Source: Carposina sasakii (lineage: Eukaryota > Arthropoda > Insecta > Lepidoptera > Carposinidae). Taken from it: DNA of 64,000 bases. The position numbers were made by a program, and so were the translations under genes. Positions 1 to 11,496 of this stretch are shown here, in pieces. The notes beneath the pieces are model-generated. The model was not told the origin of the DNA and did no database searches. It saw only the letters and a program-made list of their open reading frames with translations. Each line of letters begins with the position of its first letter. Positions within the stretch are counted from its first letter, which is position 1. The stretch is taken from the NCBI GenBank assembly GCA_014607495.2, contig CP053153.1, forward strand, positions 14,446,001 to 14,510,000. Reading direction: 5' to 3'.

Positions 1-107
1 ATGTTCTTCGCCTTGCTCCCAATTATACCTATGTATGAAACATTTTAAGAAGATTGGTCGAGTATAAATAGAGCGTAAAGAGGTATTACCAAACATAATA
101 ATAATAA

Positions 108-590
108 GTAGCAGCAATAGTTCATCAACATATAGCCTTTAAGCACAACTTTATCACACAAAAAGTTCCTTACTATAAATATCAACCTGAAACCATACTA
201 GAAAACAGTGACATTAAAATATATTGGGACAGAACTATAATAACAGATAAAACAATACATCACAATAGACCAGACATTACTATCCTAGATAAAATAAATA
301 AGACAGCCTTCTTCATAGATATAGCCATAAGCAACACTCACAACTTACTAACTACACACACTGAAAAAATAGCTAAATACACCGATCTTTCTATAGAGAT
401 AAAAAAACAATGGCAGATAAGCACAGTCCGAACCGTACCCATCATTTTATCTACTACAGGAGTGATCCCTAAAACATTACATACTAGTCTAAAAACACTT
501 GACATTCATCCATCCACATACACACTCATGCAAAAGGCAGTCATACTTAACACCTGTCGAATTGTACGAAAATTTCTTTCTTCCACTTAA
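108..590 (+). pseudogene. C-terminal fragment of an R4/Dong-like non-LTR retrotransposon polyprotein (endonuclease region)
   Basis: One frame is open from just after a stop at 105-107 to a TAA at 588-590, about 160 codons, with no start codon of its own. The translation has a restriction-like endonuclease pattern: an RPD (in HHNRPDITILDK) followed by a hydrophobic FFIDIAI strand, then KQW, and a late MQKAVILNTCRIVRKFL helix. This layout is known from the C-terminal PDxK-type endonuclease of R2/R4/Dong-type LINEs. A short 3' UTR follows and ends in (AAT)n. The 5' side also abuts an ATAATAATAATAAG run, so the copy is 5'-truncated. It lacks the reverse transcriptase and cannot be autonomous. The clade is inferred from motif order and the TAA context; a related restriction-like-endonuclease LINE is possible. 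Confidence 0.7.
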
Positions 591-682
591 TTTATTAACA
601 CTTGGCTTCGGCCCGTGCCCAATAACCTCTTCGGAGAGAAAAAAGATCATAAAAAGAAATAATAATAATAATAATAATAATT
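591..682 (+). repeat. LINE 3' UTR and (AAT)n tail
   Basis: Short 3' UTR after the endonuclease fragment, ending in about eight AAT units at 657-682. A TAA-type run also lies at the 5' junction near 95-107. Insertion into TAA repeats is known for Dong elements; here it is inferred from both junctions. Confidence 0.6.
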
Positions 683-2677
683 GTTTATTGGTACCAAATT
701 ACAGACACTAGAAAAATAGAGGCCCTGTGGCCTATGCTAGTTAGTTATAACTGTGTTACAGGCCACAGTGATCCCCTTAATGTACATATTAATGTGTATA
801 CAGGCACTAGAAAATGAAATAAACTACATACAATAAACATACAAACAAACATACTTTTAATATTATTGTAGTTGCATAATCAACATGCAAGTAAATCTTT
901 CACCGCTATAAAACGTTTATCACTTTAAATTTTTCTAACTAAGTACTACACAAAATCAATACCTTACCACATGTTAGCGCTCTGCGTTTTTTGCCCATCA
1001 AAGGCACTTGTTTTCAAAGTTAGGGGTTGAGGCAATACGATCAGCATTTATTCGCCATATGTACCTTTGGGCTTACGGCCTACTCTAGGGACACTGACCC
1101 TCTAATGTAAACTGCAGTACTTAGGGTTACTAGCAATTGCTTGATAATACGCTCGAGGTAATTATTTCAAGGAATAGTTACTTGCAATTGTATTACTTCT
1201 TCAAGCTCAGTTCTTTAATTTTCCTATACTATGTTTGTATTTGTAAGTATCTACGAGAATACTACAATAATCACAGTACACAAGGACTCTTCGATTTTTC
1301 CAGCAACTAGACTAGAGCTTATTATTTTACCATGACCTACATAATAAATACTAGTACTGCATAATAGTACCTACTAGTAGTTAGTAAGTACACATTCTGC
1401 CTGCAGTAACCATATATAATACGGTGCTTTTAAATAATTTATCTTCCTCTTGACATGAACTTTATAGGTCGGCCTTTATAAAATATCACTTTGTATATAA
1501 GTAGAAGAACTAATTTATACGTGTTGTCCATACTCTTGCCGATTACAGTCCTTTAAAGTGCAAATCTAACTCAAAATCTATACGCGTGAAAATTTATTCA
1601 TATAACAATCCGACAAAAGCATAGTCAGCGTTCTCAAAAAACCGCATTCACCCCAGCTACGTAAGCAGTCGTTCCTGTCGCCATATGTCGCGAAAAATTC
1701 AAACGTAATTGCATTAAGTCACCCCAAGAGTGCCCTGCTTTTAATTATGGCCGTCCACTTAGACATATGTGTGGTGCAAGGGCTTGCCTGTAGTTTGGAA
1801 CTAGTTGCTGAATCTAATCATGGGTGTTTAAAACTTTGACAGCCGATAATTTTAAGGAATACGTAATGGTAATACAGTATGAACATATCGCTGTCAACGT
1901 GATGACATAATAGTCAAAATGTGTTGACACAAAAAGGGGAGATGAGCAATCTGTGTCTTCCATGAAATTTTTCGTAGTAAGAAATTCCTAAATTATAACC
2001 AGCTGGAGAATAATTTAAAATGGTCGAAAATATGAGTAAGGGTAAACTTTGATTTCAATACCTATTAAGTAATTCTAAAGTCTTGTCAGACATGCATGTT
2101 ACATTCGAGTTTATAATCAATCTGATATTAAAATTAGTGTTGCGTCAAACCCTATATTAACTGATGAGATTATCATGAGAATGTGACAAACTTTCTACCA
2201 ACTAAATAACGAGTCCGAATAAAAAACACCAAAAGTTCAACTTGTTAGACACTTTAAAATAACACAGCGTAAAAATCTCAAAAAGAAAACACAAAGGGGA
2301 AGGAAAATCTTAACAAAATACCAAATTTACGATAACAACACAATAAGAAGCGGTGAAATAAAAAGCATTGTGCTCACCTCGGTAAATGTAAAGTTGCGGA
2401 GTTAGTTGGGCAAATAGGTCGAGATCTCAATACTAAGTTAGCTATATCTTCTAGTATAAAACGGTTAAAAACTGACATTTTAAATATAAAGGTACAGTAT
2501 TGGCAAATAATTGTGATCGTTGGTTAGCATTAACATTTGATTTTTCCTAAATTACTGCCTATACATCTCTAACATATACATCATTCTTTTTTCTTTTATT
2601 TTATAAGTCTTAAAGTTTCCATGTGTATGTGTATTTATCAGCTTTTTCGAATCAATGGGATAAGATTTCTCATCTGA
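683..2677. other. Intergenic, nothing recognised
   Basis: AT-rich DNA without a reading frame that looks like protein and without a copy of the window's repeat families that I could align. No RNA gene seen. Confidence 0.6.
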
Positions 2678-2795
2678 GGGCCGATTTTTCCTATGGTCAG
2701 ATAGCATATCTTAATTTGATACTGATTCTCTAAAACTTGATCACGATAGAAACAGGATCAACTTTATCCTCTCTGACCATAGAAAAAATGGGTCC
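2678..2795. mobile_element. Short MITE with GGGCCGATTTTTC-type inverted termini
   Basis: The left end GGGCCGATTTTTCCTATGGT is mirrored at the right end by the reverse complement of AGAAAAAATGGGTCC with CTGACCATAG inside, giving about 26 bp of imperfect inverted repeat over a 118-bp unit. The same unit recurs at 16372-16494, and interrupted copies occur near 11497-11590 and 33113-38400. No coding capacity, so non-autonomous. The 83-residue frame antisense to it is incidental. Confidence 0.6.
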
Positions 2796-3149
2796 AAAAG
2801 CATTGACGTTACTAGTGAAGTAGATGAATAAACCAGTGAAGTTCTTTACTACAATGCTCTGGACCGAGCGGAACAACTGAATGCAAATCGCGGACAATAT
2901 GAGAGAGAAATATGGGATCAAGAAATCCTGTCCGCGGGAAAAAACGTTAAAAACAAATGAACGGAGGAGTTCTTTAGTCAACTCGAAAATGTGCAGAGCA
3001 GCGAGTTATCTACAGTAACACAAGAAAAGTAATAATTTTGCGTGTTTCCTATGATTCTGTGACTATTTGGTCACCTCCTCCTTGTACTCGTAATTATCCA
3101 ATTGACATAACATAATTTTTAAAAACTTTTACGACTCATTTACATACAT

Positions 3150-3260
3150 ACATAGACTTAATCACGCATTTATCCCTTACGGGGAGGCAGAGCACCAAGG
3201 ACCGATAGAACCTTATGGTGCCACTTCTGACCAATTTTGAGGATATAGTTGAGATGTACA
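3150..3260 (-). repeat. Family J interspersed repeat (TATG-tailed), minus orientation
   Basis: Contains the CCTTACGGGGAGGCAGAGCA and GACCAATTTTGAGGATATAG blocks also found at 7011-7225, 56612-56885 and 57935-58095. The plus-orientation copies end in TATGTATG repeats, typical of a LINE or SINE 3' end. Confidence 0.6.
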
Positions 3261-3271
3261 CACACATTTAC

Positions 3272-3346
3272 AGGTATGATAAAAGAGTTATGTTAAGTAA
3301 AATGCTATAAAATAGCCCACTACAAAGAATCTTCAGTTCATGCTTC
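3272..3346 (+). mobile_element. Degenerate fragment of family E MITE
   Basis: The stretch with GTTATGTTAAGTAAAATGCT and AATAGCCCACTACAAAGAAT matches the left half of the family E elements (for example 45876-46139). The TACAGGGTG terminus is eroded and the right half is absent. Confidence 0.5.
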
Positions 3347-5348
3347 TAGATATTCTACTAGTAAATGATGGTACAAGTGTTTACAACATCAAAGTTTGTA
3401 CACTGTTAACGTAAGTACTTTAGCTGTGTCGTCTGTAGACATGGCGAGGACAGGAAACACCGCGTGAATAAGTACGCTCTATTGTCCTCGGAAGGAAGGT
3501 GGGGGATTTTTGTATATTAAATTAATAAACATAGTGACATTTTTTACAAGACTTACAATTTATTTGGCGATCTAAAGAAATAGAGTAATCAATGTATTTT
3601 CAGTAAGCTAAATTGTTATGACCTTATCGCTATAATGATTTAATTTAAGTTTACTGTCCATAATATCAAAGTAAGTAAACGTAACGAACGAATCGTGAAT
3701 GGAGGGCAATCACGCTATTGTTGAATAATTTTACCAAAATGAAACCAAAACCAATACTTAACGTTAGTTATGCACATTTCATATTGCGCTATATTTTGAC
3801 AACGTATAAAAAATAGAAAATGTTTCAAAATATTCTTAAACGCTGTGAAATGAACGTTTTTGGCACAGCCAATCTAAAACTAAACCATAACTAAAAATAT
3901 TTAGTTTAAAAGTAAAAATATTGTCATTTAGCATCACAAGTTCCTGCCCTCGTTCAGCGCGAAAGCGAGAAAAGAACAAGTGTAGGCTCGGACTCGGGGA
4001 GGTCTTTGTCTAGTAGTAGGACACGGTGCTCTAAAAAAAGTAAAAAATTCATAGGTATTATAAAACTACCTAGATAACTCGGTCACAAGACCGAGTTGTC
4101 GTTATACTAGTATCCATATAAATAGTTTTTAAAAATGCAGAACTAAATCTTCAACATGCCTACTAATAATACCTATTCTTATAACAACAAAGATAAACAT
4201 CGAACAGTACTATGCATTATGAAATTATTTCTTCTAAGCAATCTCCTCGATTTTCACAAAGTGCTCTACTCTGATTACCGATGGTTTGTCTGTCTGTCAG
4301 TGGGGGTGCCATTATGGGTATACTCATTGTGATCAGATGGTAGCCCACCGCCGGCGCATATGTTGTGCGATTGTAATGTGTAGTTTTGATATGCAGTCTT
4401 GATACTTGGCTATATATTCAAATATACTGAGTATTTTTTTTTTATAATTAAATAGTAATCAATTAAATTTAAACAATGCTTCTTAAACTTCATAAAACTA
4501 GACAAAAAAAATGCTTTCTTAGTATACTCCAAAATCTCACAAATATTTGCAGAACAAAGCAGATCCATATAAATGCTGCAAGGAAGTAAGGGATACAAAA
4601 TAATCTATACAGAAGAGTATTTATATTATGTAAATGGAAATGCATTTATATTATGTATATATAAAATTGATTACATATAATATTTATTTTACGTTTATGA
4701 AAATCATGATGATATTTTATTTTTTACATGCTCAGATATTAAATCAACTTTTCAGATCAAGATCATACCACTCTACTATAAATAGTTGACAATACAATAT
4801 GCATTGGACTGTACATCTTTGCGAAAATGGTTATTTGCGCATGTGCACTATGATAACATTCTCGTTAAGTACCTTGTTAACTTACCTTCGTAATTTCATT
4901 AGTTTTGTATGAATCAATCTATATCTCGCTTATCTATTCAATAAAGTTTAGTTGTGTTGATCTTAGTATGAATATAAAATGTATAGGTAACTTTATAAAA
5001 CTGGTAACCTCAAATTATTAGAGTATGACTCTCAAGTCAAATAGTTAAATCTTTAGAATTCGATCTTCTTTCTAATCACGAAAGAAAAAGTTCGCTATTA
5101 GCTTACTAATGCAATGGTATCTTACAAACCGGTGATATTTGTAAGATAAACATTTAAAAATCAAATTTTTTTGAGTACATAGTTTCATGTTCGTAGTTAA
5201 ACGACTTCACGATCGATCGATTCTAAAGACCATAAGTGATACTATTCTCTTGAAAATGCATTTAACGCGTCGCATATGGTAATGGGGCACCAGCATGAGG
5301 GCGCATTGTCCTCAGCGGCTTTTATACCATATGTCCTAAAAATTCATA
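3347..5348. other. Intergenic, nothing recognised
   Basis: AT-rich, no plausible coding frame and no clear repeat-family match. The short frame antisense around 4410-4598 is low-complexity. Confidence 0.6.
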
Positions 5349-6005
5349 AACAAGTGCGCACAAAATCCAGCTTAAATACCCGCGATTATACATTTTGAAC
5401 CAATCGAAATCCAAAAACTCATTCAATTTGAAACCAAAATCTTCTCCAATAGAGTTGAAAGTAAACATGCAGTAGAACAATTTTCATTAGCTTCCAAAAA
5501 CTCAGCTAACATCAACTTTATAAACACAGTTACAGAGTTCAATATCAGTGATAAATGTAAAGAGCCGTTTATCAATACTAGTGGAGCAACTTTTAAACGC
5601 GTTGAAAATGCTATAAACGAACTTGTGAATCAGTTTTAGGGGGTAATGGAAATATTGCCGAAAAATATTGGCGATAAAGTTGAATTTAGGGTAGAGGTTG
5701 CAGAAAGCGTTCCGTCAATTAATAGGGTGAATGATCTAAAAGAGAGAAGTATTGTTAATGAAATGGGGATGATTATAGGTTGAACTGAATTGTATTGTAC
5801 ACTATTGTTGGTGATCGCAACACCATATGGTACTATGGTATTTGTTCGAACGCGGGGATTTCGTAAAGCACATTTTAATATTGTGTTGGTACAGGTGCGG
5901 TATTATAGCTGCATCGGCTATTGTGATGATGTTAATAACAAACTAATCCTAGTTTTGGCGAATCTGTTATTCTATGAAATTCTGATAACGTTTGATTTCA
6001 TTTAA
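5349..6005 (+). pseudogene. Unidentified decayed reading frame with two in-frame stops
   Basis: One frame runs from after a TAA at 5346-5348 to about 6005, broken only by TAG at 5637-5639 and TGA at 5781-5783: about 96, 47 and 74 codons. In DNA this AT-rich, runs that long in one frame are unlikely by chance. The first two segments have a protein-like, lysine/asparagine/glutamate-rich composition (FKRVENAINELVNQF just before the first stop, NIGDKVEFRVEVAESVPS after it). The third segment is hydrophobic and less convincing. I recognise no family. It could be a dead host gene, an old transposon protein or an endogenised viral gene. Confidence 0.4.
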
Positions 6006-6699
6006 TAATGGGCCATTTATTCCAATACTTGAGTTTAAATGTGAAGTTCGCACTTACCTTCAACCCGAATGCGCCATAAGGAGGGTTATGTATCGAGTAT
6101 ATGCTAGTATGTATATTTCTTTGGCACGCTCTAGACTCTAAAAGGTTTGTCTAATTTGAGGTTGAAGTGTGTCATTAGATTTGCCTTAGTCGTGAGAGTG
6201 ACATACATATAGTCACGCCCATTATCCCCCAAAGGGGTTGGGAAGAAGTGTGCAAATTGCACACCCATTTTTTACCAGACCAAAGAGTGACACTGGGTCA
6301 AAATTTTTACGCAGTCGGGTTTTTTCCTTAAATAAATAAGTCGTGTACGTTATAACTTACACTTCGCAGATAAAAGTAAGTCATGTCCCGACACGTACAA
6401 AACCATTGTTAAAACACTTCCAAACAAAACGAGTACAACATCAATCAGTCTTCCTCTATATTGTCACGATCCCAATCAAAGACATCTCCTCGGGGAGTTA
6501 GGAGACAATGCAGAAAGAATATTATTTGTAGACAACTAATCTGGACAGACAGGATCCAATCGAAGTTACAGATGTGACCTCTGGCCTGCAGTCATCAGTC
6601 ACGGTGGACAGGAGAAAATAGTTTGTAAGTATACAAACCGTAGGAGTTGGATACCTCGTTTAAATAGATTTTATTGTGTTTATTTGTAGCTGTTCTTTG

Positions 6700-6850
6700 T
6701 GGCTTTACCTATATATGAGAAACAATATGGTCGATTCTGACCGTCACACTGAAACGTAAAATTAAATTTTTGTTAGGTATGTCCGTCTCCATCCTTAACA
6801 TAAATGGCTGAAACAGAAAGAGTCAGGTAGGATCTTCAACGCTTCAACAT
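6700..6850 (+). repeat. Copy of a repeat shared with 48571-48727
   Basis: Shares GTCGATTCTGACCGTCACAC and the CCATCCTTAACATAAATGGC-like block with 48571-48727. In the second copy the far end reads CGACTCGACCATATT, an inverted version of AATATGGTCGA, so the family is probably a MITE. Confidence 0.45.
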
Positions 6851-7010
6851 AATGGATAGATAATGTATAAATAGTAAAATATTTATATATTGCGATTTAC
6901 TGTACAAATAGATTCAAATCAAATCATTTATTTTGCACAAAATTATTATATTGATATTATGTTTGTCAAATAATATATCTAAATACATTATCAATAAGCA
7001 TAATTTACTG

Positions 7011-7225
7011 CTTCTCTTCCCGGGTACTGTATAAGTCAGTAGAGGGACAAGAGGGTCTTGGTATTTTGTAGGCGATGGGCTGACCACCTGTCACTACTAA
7101 CCGAACTTGTACATCTCAACTATATCCTCAAAATTGGTCAGAAGTGGCACCATGTGGTTCTATCGGCCCTTAGTGCTCTGACTACCCCGTAAAGGATAAA
7201 GGCGTGATTATTATGTATGTATAAT
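7011..7225 (+). repeat. Family J interspersed repeat, plus orientation
   Basis: The fullest copy: TAGAGGGACAAGAGGGTCTT, GGCGATGGGCTGACCACCTG, TGTACATCTCAACTATATCC and a 3' end with CCCCGTAAAGGATAAAGGCG followed by TATGTATG. Copies elsewhere run in both orientations. Confidence 0.65.
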
Positions 7226-8072
7226 TTACTGGTAAGTATCTTCCTTTTGATTGTGAATTTTCATATTATTATTTTAGCATGGGTGGTAAAGTCACAAAAA
7301 GTTTTTAAAAATATAGACTATTTAATGTTAATAGCAAAACAATATTATCTCAACATTCTAACTGTAATCTATTGCTGTGAGCTATACCTACATTATATTA
7401 AATTGTTGCCTGTTTTAGCCTGAGCAATAAATAATAATATAGAAACTAGGGACATAACATTTTTAACAATAACATAACATGACATGGCATTAGACATAAC
7501 CATGAGCGATTGCGACATAAGAATATAGTTTTCTTTATAGTACAAGTAATCAGTCAAAGCGTCTTCTGAAGCTGTTAGGAGTATTTGTCTCTATGTCAGC
7601 TAATAACGTGTCTTGAACGACAACATGTCGTTACTAAGATTAATAGATTGTCCAGTATCAATACTGTTTGCTATAGAGGAATCCATACATTTATGTTTTT
7701 ATTGGGATTTAATTCGCTATTGTATAAAGTGATGTAAGTACGTAATAATTAAAAGGTTCTCACAGTTTGAAAATAATGATAAAATAACCTTTTACTTTCT
7801 GAATTAATCTAAAATATTATTGTGCAATGCAAATACAATTATTCATAACCGATCCAAAAAACATTTCCTTTAAAATCTCATTAAAACACCCCGCAGAAAT
7901 AAATCGAACAGATTTTCATTGGAAGCCAGCGAGCAGTCAGAAAAAATTGCTAAAACCTGACAAATGGCTTTCCTTTAACGTCTGCGCCCATCTTATTATC
8001 GTTACCACTAGCGAACAGAACTCTCATTTGGACCTTCTTTTAAACGTATACTAAAACCACCGCAATAGATTT
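7226..8072. other. Intergenic, nothing firmly recognised
   Basis: AT-rich. A 75-residue plus-strand frame at 7827-8054 resembles no family I know and has no partner exons. Confidence 0.5.
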
Positions 8073-8276
8073 TCAACCTTCTTCGACAGTGGCCAAAACT
8101 GCTTTAGCTTTGGCAAAGTCTTCGTTTTCTGCTCCTGTACCCTTTGCAGCAACTTCAGCTTCAAGATTGGTATGTTTAAGTTCAATTTCGTTCACCACAA
8201 GATTGAGTAGGATATCAATTTGAGAAGAAGCGTCTGTGTTAATAGCATTATACGCAATCTCATCCATACACTCGGC
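8073..8276 (-). CDS. Candidate terminal exon or small hypothetical protein
   Basis: A minus-strand frame ends in TGA at 8073-8075 and reads through an acidic, alanine-rich C-terminus (EAEVAAKGTGAENEDFAKAK) with a balanced composition unlike the low-complexity frames nearby. Immediately upstream, reading on the minus strand, is TTCTCCTATAG, a good pyrimidine-rich splice acceptor. The segment may therefore be a last exon beginning near 8290 rather than a 64-residue protein starting at its internal ATG (8265-8267). I found no upstream exon and no clear poly(A) signal. Function unknown. It could also be a relic. Confidence 0.3.
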   Translation of the reverse strand, partial: AECMDEIAYNAINTDASSQIDILLNLVVNEIELKHTNLEAEVAAKGTGAENEDFAKAKAVLATVEEG

Positions 8277-8977
8277 GCTGGGCCGACTATAGGAGAAATA
8301 TCATTTTTTATGCGACATATAAAACATATTTATTGCAATCATAATCGTCAGAGTTTTCTTGGTAACATGTTTGAGAGAGATAAATAATTGTAGTTTTTTC
8401 TTTTTGACTTGTGCCATAATATTTTCTACAGTGTTGTTTTTTTTTGTAAGCTATAGAACTGTTCCACTGTGAGTTTTTAGTACACGAGTAGCTAAATTTT
8501 TTTTCGTAATAGTTTACATAGGTTAACTCTACTCAAATTATTCAAGGACGTTTTATATAATTCATAAATGGGACGTTCAGTACTAACCTACCTACCTACT
8601 GGTTACCTACAGGATACTGATGAGCTACATAATAAGTTTTTAAATTTAAAAACATGGCATTTGAGTCCGGTAAAACAAATTAGCGAATCAAACAAATTTT
8701 CGATATAAAGTTCTAAAACACTATAAAATTAATTTATCCAACATTTTTAATTTACTAGAAATAATGTTGAAAAAAAAATCATAATGACAAAAAAATTACA
8801 TAACATAATTTTGCTGACCATACATTTTATAAGCAAAGAACGTACCACATTTTCCGATTTCATACGTTTATTGTCATGCTGACCCTACCCCGACTCAATG
8901 CGCTCTCAATTCAAGCCAGTTATTATTATCTTGACCCGGTGATTGAGCTCTACTCTCTCTATCGAGCCGCAGCTCAC

Positions 8978-9130
8978 GGATTGGCTGCTACCTTCCTTTT
9001 ACGCCTCCCGCCGGACCGCTATTGGCCCGTCCCGACACGCCTCCTCAACTCAAAGCCTCTGTAAAGGGTAGTTCAAACCCCACTTATATATTTTTCACCC
9101 TTATGTTACGCTCGCATTCGCAAGTTATCC
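8978..9130 (+). promoter_or_regulatory. Core promoter region of the C2H2 zinc-finger gene
   Basis: A GC-richer island in AT-rich DNA just upstream of the gene. Two ATTGG motifs (inverted CCAAT boxes) at 8980-8984 and 9021-9025 flank a CGCCTCCCGCC GC box. A TATA-like ACTTATATATT lies at 9082-9092, so transcription should start about 25-35 bases downstream, near 9110-9125, leaving a 5' UTR of roughly 100 bases. The motifs are seen; their use is inferred. Confidence 0.5.
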
Positions 9131-9220
9131 GTCGCTTAGTACGCACGCGTTTCTGCCAGATACCCGCGATATAAGTGAAAAAGTTTTTGTTTCGAGTGGA
9201 AGAAATTAAATGATAAAACA

Positions 9221-10657
9221 ATGACAATGGACGTTCAAAACAATTACCAAAGCTATAAAGATTCGTCTCCCGATTCAAAAGAGACCAATTTGAAAATTGA
9301 AAGTGCAAGAACATCTCAAATTATGAAGACCGATATGCAGTCAACAGTGTTGAACCCGAAAGCCTCAAAAAGAGCATTTGACGTGGCTTTTCTGATGATG
9401 CCAGACGAGAAGCTGCGACAGAGGCAACCTGAAAGACAACTCCGTGTTTCCAAGCAATTATTTCAAACCCAGGAGTGGGAATCACCGAAAAAAGCTGCGG
9501 ATATCTACAAACATAGTGAATACTCAAATGAAAATACTCTTGATGCTAAAGATCAAGAAGATGACAAATTAAGGATGAACAACAACATATCACCATCTTT
9601 TAGTGCTGATATCAATATTGACGTTGGAACTGATGAATATCCAGCCAAAGCGATATACTGCAGTGATTCTGAAAACTCTGACAGATCAAGGAGCCGTCCA
9701 AACTCCAATGAAAGTGCTACAAGACCACCAAAATATTTACCTGAATACAAAAATAAGATATTCGACGATCCAACACTAATCAGCATGCAATCTAGAGCCA
9801 GGTATGAAAATAGAGCCCATGATGTGTCTCCTAAAAGTGCATTCACAAAAGTATCAAATTATTCTATACGTTCACCGAACCCTTCGGTCAGTCCCGATAA
9901 CTTACTTTACCAAAACTCCGTAAGCCCACCGCTTGCCGCATCCAGTCCGCCCTCTAGTTCATTCAATAAGGGACCCGCGTTTGGCAATCTGCTCACGCCC
10001 GGACATTTGTTAAGCGGTAACAACTTTTTTAAGAGCCAAAGTGTTCCCTCGTCTTCTCCAAATTACGCAGAAACAGGGTCTATGCCACAAAGAGCTGGTT
10101 CTTTTAATAAAGTTGTGGAATATAATGAGAAGAACAGTGATTCAAAGAGTCTACCAAATAAAATGAACTTTTTGCCATTTAGGCCTGATATGCCGTATTT
10201 ACATTCTGGATCCTCTTATCCATTTGGAGTACAGAATTTCCAAGGCCCTAACTCAGACTTTATGAAATTCTCCGTACCACCGCGGGAGCCACTTATATCC
10301 AATCCGGCAGCGGCGATTCTGAGTACATTACTTCCACCAACTTTAGCCGCGTTTTCATTACCAGCTCAAAATGTCTGTGCCAAATGCAGCATTAGCTTCA
10401 GAATGACATCTGATCTTGTATACCATATGAGAACGCATCACAAGAGTGAATCAACTGCAGATCCGCATAGGAGGAAGAGAGAAGAGAAACTAAAATGTCC
10501 TGTTTGCAACGAGAGTTTTAGAGAGAGACACCACCTGACCAGGCATATGACAGCTCATCAGGACAAAGAGGGAGATCTAGATGATGTATCTCCGGGTTTC
10601 AGTAAGAAAAGCAAGCAATACTACGCCCATAATGGCGGTCCACTTGTTCACAAATGA
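9221..10657 (+). CDS. C2H2 zinc-finger protein, PRDM8/ZNF488-like C-terminus (478 aa)
   Basis: Probable sequence-specific DNA-binding nuclear regulator. Residues 1-380 are mostly disordered and rich in Ser, Pro and Asn, with Pro-Ser clusters around 200-285. A compact motif at about 50-65 (KRAFDVAFLMMPDEKL) stands out as ordered. Two C2H2 fingers sit at the C-terminus: C386/C389/H402/H406 and C426/C429/H442/H446, joined by a basic linker (HRRKREEK). The wording of the fingers (SFRMTSDLVYHMR and FRERHHLTRHMTAH) resembles the last fingers of vertebrate PRDM8 and ZNF488, from family memory rather than a search. No PR/SET domain is present, as in ZNF488. Start: ATG at 9221, with a second in-frame ATG two codons later. 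The gene is a single exon with a promoter upstream and AATAAA downstream. The frames antisense to it are shadows. Confidence 0.85.
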   Translation: MTMDVQNNYQSYKDSSPDSKETNLKIESARTSQIMKTDMQSTVLNPKASKRAFDVAFLMMPDEKLRQRQPERQLRVSKQLFQTQEWESPKKAADIYKHSEYSNENTLDAKDQEDDKLRMNNNISPSFSADINIDVGTDEYPAKAIYCSDSENSDRSRSRPNSNESATRPPKYLPEYKNKIFDDPTLISMQSRARYENRAHDVSPKSAFTKVSNYSIRSPNPSVSPDNLLYQNSVSPPLAASSPPSSSFNKGPAFGNLLTPGHLLSGNNFFKSQSVPSSSPNYAETGSMPQRAGSFNKVVEYNEKNSDSKSLPNKMNFLPFRPDMPYLHSGSSYPFGVQNFQGPNSDFMKFSVPPREPLISNPAAAILSTLLPPTLAAFSLPAQNVCAKCSISFRMTSDLVYHMRTHHKSESTADPHRRKREEKLKCPVCNESFRERHHLTRHMTAHQDKEGDLDDVSPGFSKKSKQYYAHNGGPLVHK

Positions 10658-10905
10658 GCTTCCTATGCAAATGTTATGGCCCAGTTGTAATATGAAGTAA
10701 GTGTATTAAACAAGGTCATCAAAGCAAATTATCGACACGTAGTTATTTAATTTCACAGTGTTTAACATTCACTTCTTGTTTAAATACCCGTATTTGGTAA
10801 ATTCGTTGTTGTTATTTAGTTAAGAATACTCTATAATGTGCAATATTAGTTTTAAGTAACTTATTTATGTTGTAAATACGAATTTTAGTAGTTAATTTAT
10901 CGTAA

Positions 10906-10911
10906 AATAAA
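10906..10911 (+). terminator. Poly(A) signal of the zinc-finger gene
   Basis: AATAAA about 250 bases after the stop codon, followed within 20-30 bases by a T/GT-rich stretch (ATTATGTGCTTCTTTT). This is a normal cleavage-site layout and suggests a short AT-rich 3' UTR. Confidence 0.6.
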
Positions 10912-10939
10912 CCAAAATTATTATTATGTGCTTCTTTTA

Positions 10940-11496
10940 CTTCTATATCTCCGCCCTACTTAACACCATGTTATTAAACCTGGATTAAATAAACCTCTTG
11001 AAACCCATTTTGGTGACATCTAGAGAGATATTAAAAACTATCTAATAGAATTTTAGGTAGATTCAATCATAACTTTGTAACAACTTTTATTAAATACCTA
11101 CATAACAAGCAAACAAGTCCATATTATAATAAATGAATTTTATTAACCATTTGAGAAATCACGTCAATCTACCACCCTTTAATTGGAAACTGCACTTAAC
11201 AGCATTTACTAAAACTTTAATTTAAACCTCGGATATAAAATTTGAACGCCTATAACAATTCCCAAGTGTCTCATACTCGTAGGGTTCGCACAGTTTGCTA
11301 ACTAAGCATGGCATAACTAATATCCGAGGGTGTGGATGAAGCCGTCAGTGCCAACCCTCGCTTATGTGGTCATGTTTTTTTTTAATAGGAGTTAGTCGAA
11401 GGGCATAGGCAGAAGTAAGTTCAAATAAGAAATCTTTATACTTCAAATTCAATTCAAACAATAATTAAAACTTTATGGATCAATGATTTAGTGTAG
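10940..11496. other. Intergenic, nothing recognised
   Basis: AT-rich DNA downstream of the zinc-finger gene. No gene or clear repeat copy. Confidence 0.5.

Noticed and set aside
2730..2981. 83-residue minus-strand frame with hydrophobic stretches
   Set aside because: Overlaps a MITE with matching copies elsewhere. The hydrophobic content follows from AT-rich codons.
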